Shown here: one piece after another, positions 23,763 through 25,527 of the stretch
Layout of the letters: each line of letters begins with the position of its first letter
How positions within the stretch are numbered: the first letter of the stretch is position 1
Source of the DNA: VRUB01 sp046758085
GTDB taxonomy: Bacteria; Pseudomonadota; Gammaproteobacteria; Acidiferrobacterales; SPGG2
DNA: 25,527 bases
Direction of reading: 5' to 3'
Assembly (NCBI GenBank): GCA_046758085.1
Contig: JBHHZP010000042.1
Span: forward strand, 1-25,527
Position numbers and translations under genes: made by a program
The notes under the pieces: model-generated
What the model saw: only the letters and a program-made list of their open reading frames with translations
Database searches by the model: none
What the model was told of the DNA's origin: nothing

Positions 23763-23990
23763 ATGTATACGCTTAAGGCCAGAAAGATAGGCAATTCTGT
23801 CGGTGTCATTCTTCCTCGAGAAGTACTCGAGAAATACCATATCCAGGAAGGCGACACGCTTTTCGGGAATGTGGGTACTGATGGGGTTTATCTTACACCA
23901 TACGATCCGAGCTTCGAGACAGCAATGAAGGCCTTCGAGCGTACCCGGCGCAAGTATCGAAATGCGTTTCGGGAGTTAGCTAAGCGATAA
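23763..23990 (+). CDS. AbrB/MazE/SpoVT-type antitoxin
   Basis: A 75-residue DNA-binding antitoxin. The N-terminal half is a swapped-hairpin AbrB domain, with RKIGNSVGVILPREVLEK at about 7-24 and IQEGDTLF after it. The C-terminal half (about 50-75) is very basic and helical, probably the part that wraps the toxin. GAGGGA lies 6 bases before the ATG at 23763. It is followed after two bases by the Doc-type toxin, the standard antitoxin-first order. It likely neutralises the toxin by binding and represses its own promoter through the TTGTTATAACAA palindrome just upstream. Confidence 0.9.
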   Translation: MYTLKARKIGNSVGVILPREVLEKYHIQEGDTLFGNVGTDGVYLTPYDPSFETAMKAFERTRRKYRNAFRELAKR

Positions 23991-23992
23991 TC

Positions 23993-24385
23993 TTGCCTGT
24001 CTGGATCCCAGAAAGCACTGTTCGAGCCGTTCACGCAGAACTACTTGCAGAGCACGGCGGGCTTCCTGGGCCTCCAGACGAACATAAGCTGCAGGCGACC
24101 CTCGCGCGTCCACAGCAACTTCTAACCTACGGCAACCCCGCTCCCACCATCTTCCAACTAGCCGCAGCCTACGGGTTCGGGTTTGCAAGGAATCACTGCT
24201 TTCTTGACGGTAATAAGCGTGTAGCGCTTGCTGCTACAGACGTGTTTCTGCAGCTTAATGGCCACGAACTCACTGCGCCAGAACCCGAAGCAGTAACCAT
24301 TATCCTAGAGCTTGCCGAGGGCCGTCTTAGCGAAGAAGAGCTTGCCGAATGGATTGCCGCCAACTCCACACCATTCGTTGCTTAA
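23993..24385 (+). CDS. doc: Doc/Fic-family death-on-curing toxin
   Basis: A 130-residue Doc-type Fic protein, close to phage P1 Doc (126). The Fic motif is intact as HCFLDGNKR (His68, Phe70, Asp72, Asn74, Lys75, Arg76). The family N-terminus has the form of an ELLAEHGG and LQATLARPQQ pattern. Doc enzymes phosphorylate elongation factor EF-Tu and stop translation. The start appears to be TTG at 23993, two bases after the antitoxin stop, without its own ribosome-binding site, so translation should depend on coupling to the antitoxin. An AbrB-type rather than a Phd-type antitoxin is the partner. The toxin looks complete and probably active. Confidence 0.9.
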   Translation: MPVWIPESTVRAVHAELLAEHGGLPGPPDEHKLQATLARPQQLLTYGNPAPTIFQLAAAYGFGFARNHCFLDGNKRVALAATDVFLQLNGHELTAPEPEAVTIILELAEGRLSEEELAEWIAANSTPFVA

Positions 24386-24593
24386 CTAAACTAACTCCGG
24401 CGGTGCCAGCCCCGCTCGGGGGCAGACCACGAACCGAAGGCGTAGAGGAAGCGGCGGGGGATTGCTATGCGCTCTAGATATTAGCAATATTAGTAGAAAC
24501 TGTGTTCTGGCCCCGGTTTTATGAGCGTAAAGCATTAGAGATGGTCTAACAGTCAAAGGAAAAGCGGTCATTCTGGCTTTTCCGAACACGTCA

Positions 24594-24659
24594 TCGACCG
24601 CCATGGAGAGCAAGCACCCGCTTTGCCAGCCCGAATCCAACGGGAGTAATCTTCTCCAT
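24594..24659 (-). pseudogene. IS110-type transposase N-terminal remnant, copy B
   Basis: From ATG 24659 the minus strand reads MEKITPVGFGLAKRVLALHG, close to the start typical of IS110 transposases (ITxVGIDLAKxVFxxHGVD), then stops at once. Shifting frame restores VDDVFGKARM, the expected next segment, so there has been an indel. Nothing of the DEDD catalytic domain remains downstream. Confidence 0.6.
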
Positions 24660-24712
24660 CGCCTCCGTTTTCGATCGTCCCTGGAAAATGGAGATAAGTC
24701 CAATATCTGAGC

Positions 24713-24778
24713 CCGACCGCCGAGGAGCGCAACCCCCCGCTTTGCCAGGTCGATCGCAACGGGAGTAATCTTGCCCAT
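24713..24778 (-). pseudogene. IS110-type transposase N-terminal remnant, copy A
   Basis: From ATG 24778 the minus strand reads MGKITPVAIDLAKRGVALLG, which keeps the IDLAK motif with the first acidic residue of the IS110 RuvC-like site. It then diverges into unrelated sequence. It lies 119 bases upstream of copy B in the same orientation, and the two copies are about 75-80% identical over some 90 bases by eye. Confidence 0.6.
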
Positions 24779-25022
24779 TGGTTTCGTTTCTTTCCGATTG
24801 AAGACAGCGCATGTAGTCTGGGCACCCCCGATGCCAGATCGAGCAGGGGTAGCTCCTGTTATTCGTTAGGTCAAAAGAGAAGAGTTCGGGAGTCTTTTCT
24901 TGACGCACGACGCCGGATGGGAGTAGATAAATAGATCTGATAGTGGCTTCTGCTTGGTCGATGGCCGCAGCATCGCCACAAGCGCCAATCTAGACTGCGG
25001 CCAATGCACGGAGAAGACAACC

Positions 25023-25527
25023 ATGACGACCGCAACGCGAAAAGAGAGCGCGAAAACTGCCGGCGTGCCGCGTACGCTGATGCTGATCGATGGCGCTTGG
25101 GTCGAGAGCGCGAAAGCGGGGTTCCTCGAAGTCGAGAACCCCGCCAACCGCCGAGTCATAGGCGAAGTGCCGCGGGCGGGAGCAGAAGACGTCGATCGTG
25201 CCGTGCAGTCGGCGACCCGCGCGTTCGAGCAGTGGAAATTGGTGGTACCGCGCGAACGCGGAAAGCTGTTGTTGAAAATTGCCGACGCGATGGAGGCACA
25301 GAGCGAAGCGCTTGCGCTGCTCATTGCCACCGAGACCGGCAACGCGCTGCGCACCCAGTCGCGCCCGGAAGCGAACGGCGCGGCCGAGGTGTTTCGCTAT
25401 TTCGGAGGGCTGGCGAGCGAGCTCAAAGGCGAGACCGTGCCGCTGGGCGAGCACGTTCTCAGCTACACACGCCGTGAACCGATCGGGGTCGTGGGCGGGA
25501 TCATTCCGTGGAATTCCCCGGTCCACC
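25023..25527 (+). CDS. Aldehyde dehydrogenase, N-terminal part (runs off the window)
   Basis: The first 168 codons of an NAD(P)-dependent aldehyde dehydrogenase of about 480-500 residues. GGAGAAG sits about 7 bases before ATG 25023. Visible family features are MLIDGAWVES at about 20-29, VENPANRRVIGEVP, and the cofactor-binding region REPIGVVGGIIPWNSP near the right edge with the conserved Asn (IPWN). The catalytic Glu and Cys are outside the window. The N-terminus is like betaine-aldehyde or aromatic/aliphatic aldehyde dehydrogenases, not like the phosphonoacetaldehyde dehydrogenase that often accompanies phnA, as far as I can recall that sequence. It is separated from hyuB by the toxin-antitoxin pair and insertion-sequence debris, so a link with the phosphonate operon is uncertain. 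Confidence 0.9.
   Translation, partial: MTTATRKESAKTAGVPRTLMLIDGAWVESAKAGFLEVENPANRRVIGEVPRAGAEDVDRAVQSATRAFEQWKLVVPRERGKLLLKIADAMEAQSEALALLIATETGNALRTQSRPEANGAAEVFRYFGGLASELKGETVPLGEHVLSYTRREPIGVVGGIIPWNSPVH

Larger units (their letters stand above)
24386..25022. other. 637-base gene-poor region with insertion-sequence debris
   Basis: No intact gene is seen on either strand; minus-strand open frames here have no family features beyond the short transposase starts described separately. A 90-base direct repeat (about 24591-24680 and 24710-24800, offset 119 bases) is the main structure. A possible weak promoter for the downstream aldehyde dehydrogenase is TTGACG at 24900-24905 with TAGATA 18 bases later. 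Sequence composition is lower in GC than the catabolic genes. Confidence 0.6.

Noticed and set aside
24386..24778. Minus-strand 130-codon frame as a real gene
   Set aside because: Only its first 20 codons resemble a transposase; the remainder reads through unrelated sequence and the second repeat copy.
24600..24800. CRISPR array
   Set aside because: Only two long, diverged repeats; they encode transposase-like starts and there are no regular short repeats or cas genes.

Overview
The window is GC-rich (roughly 60%) bacterial DNA. It looks like a member of the Pseudomonadota, probably a gammaproteobacterium or close relative, judged from protein style only; there is no rRNA or other taxonomic marker. 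It is a catabolic region for organophosphorus compounds and amides. I see no tRNA, rRNA or CRISPR, and no dedicated transcriptional regulator apart from the antitoxin.

Layout. (1) 1-5986, minus strand: homodimeric glycerol-3-phosphate dehydrogenase (glpD), an aldehyde dehydrogenase, an iron-containing alcohol dehydrogenase one base after it, a TerB-like protein, and a PLP enzyme of the D-cysteine desulfhydrase/ACC deaminase family that runs off the left edge. (2) 6152-11999, plus strand, divergent from glpD: a ugp-type ABC importer in the order ATPase, binding protein, permease, permease. An endonuclease/exonuclease/phosphatase-family hydrolase and a HAD-IIB phosphatase follow, all overlapping. 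Together with GlpD this reads as uptake of a glycerophosphodiester or G3P, hydrolysis, and oxidation to DHAP. (3) 12076-15628, minus strand: a phosphonate-type ABC importer, phnD-phnC-phnE-phnE. (4) 15988-23680, plus strand, divergent from phnD: a leaderless gamma-glutamyltransferase-fold amidohydrolase, a GpdQ-like phosphodiesterase, phosphonoacetate hydrolase (phnA) and the two hydantoinase/oxoprolinase subunits. (5) 23709-24385: an AbrB-type antitoxin with a Doc/Fic toxin. (6) 24386-25022: non-coding DNA with two tandem, decayed IS110-type transposase starts. (7) 25023-25527: the start of another aldehyde dehydrogenase.

How the genes fit together. The phn half looks like a complete route for a conjugated phosphonate. 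PhnDCEE imports it, the phosphodiesterase could remove an ester, the GGT-like enzyme and/or HyuAB could open an amide, and PhnA would split the resulting phosphonoacetate into acetate and phosphate. PhnA is well supported by its seven metal and nucleophile residues. The substrate of the combined pathway is inference. The GGT-like protein lacks a signal peptide and appears to lack the residues that recognise the gamma-glutamyl group, so it probably acts on some other amide in the cytoplasm. This ggt-pde-phnA-hyuAB arrangement is the most interesting part of the window.

Regulatory structure visible in the sequence: a bidirectional terminator between the two central operons, intercistronic hairpins after both binding-protein genes (ugpB and phnD), a candidate phnD promoter, and a palindrome inside the toxin-antitoxin promoter.
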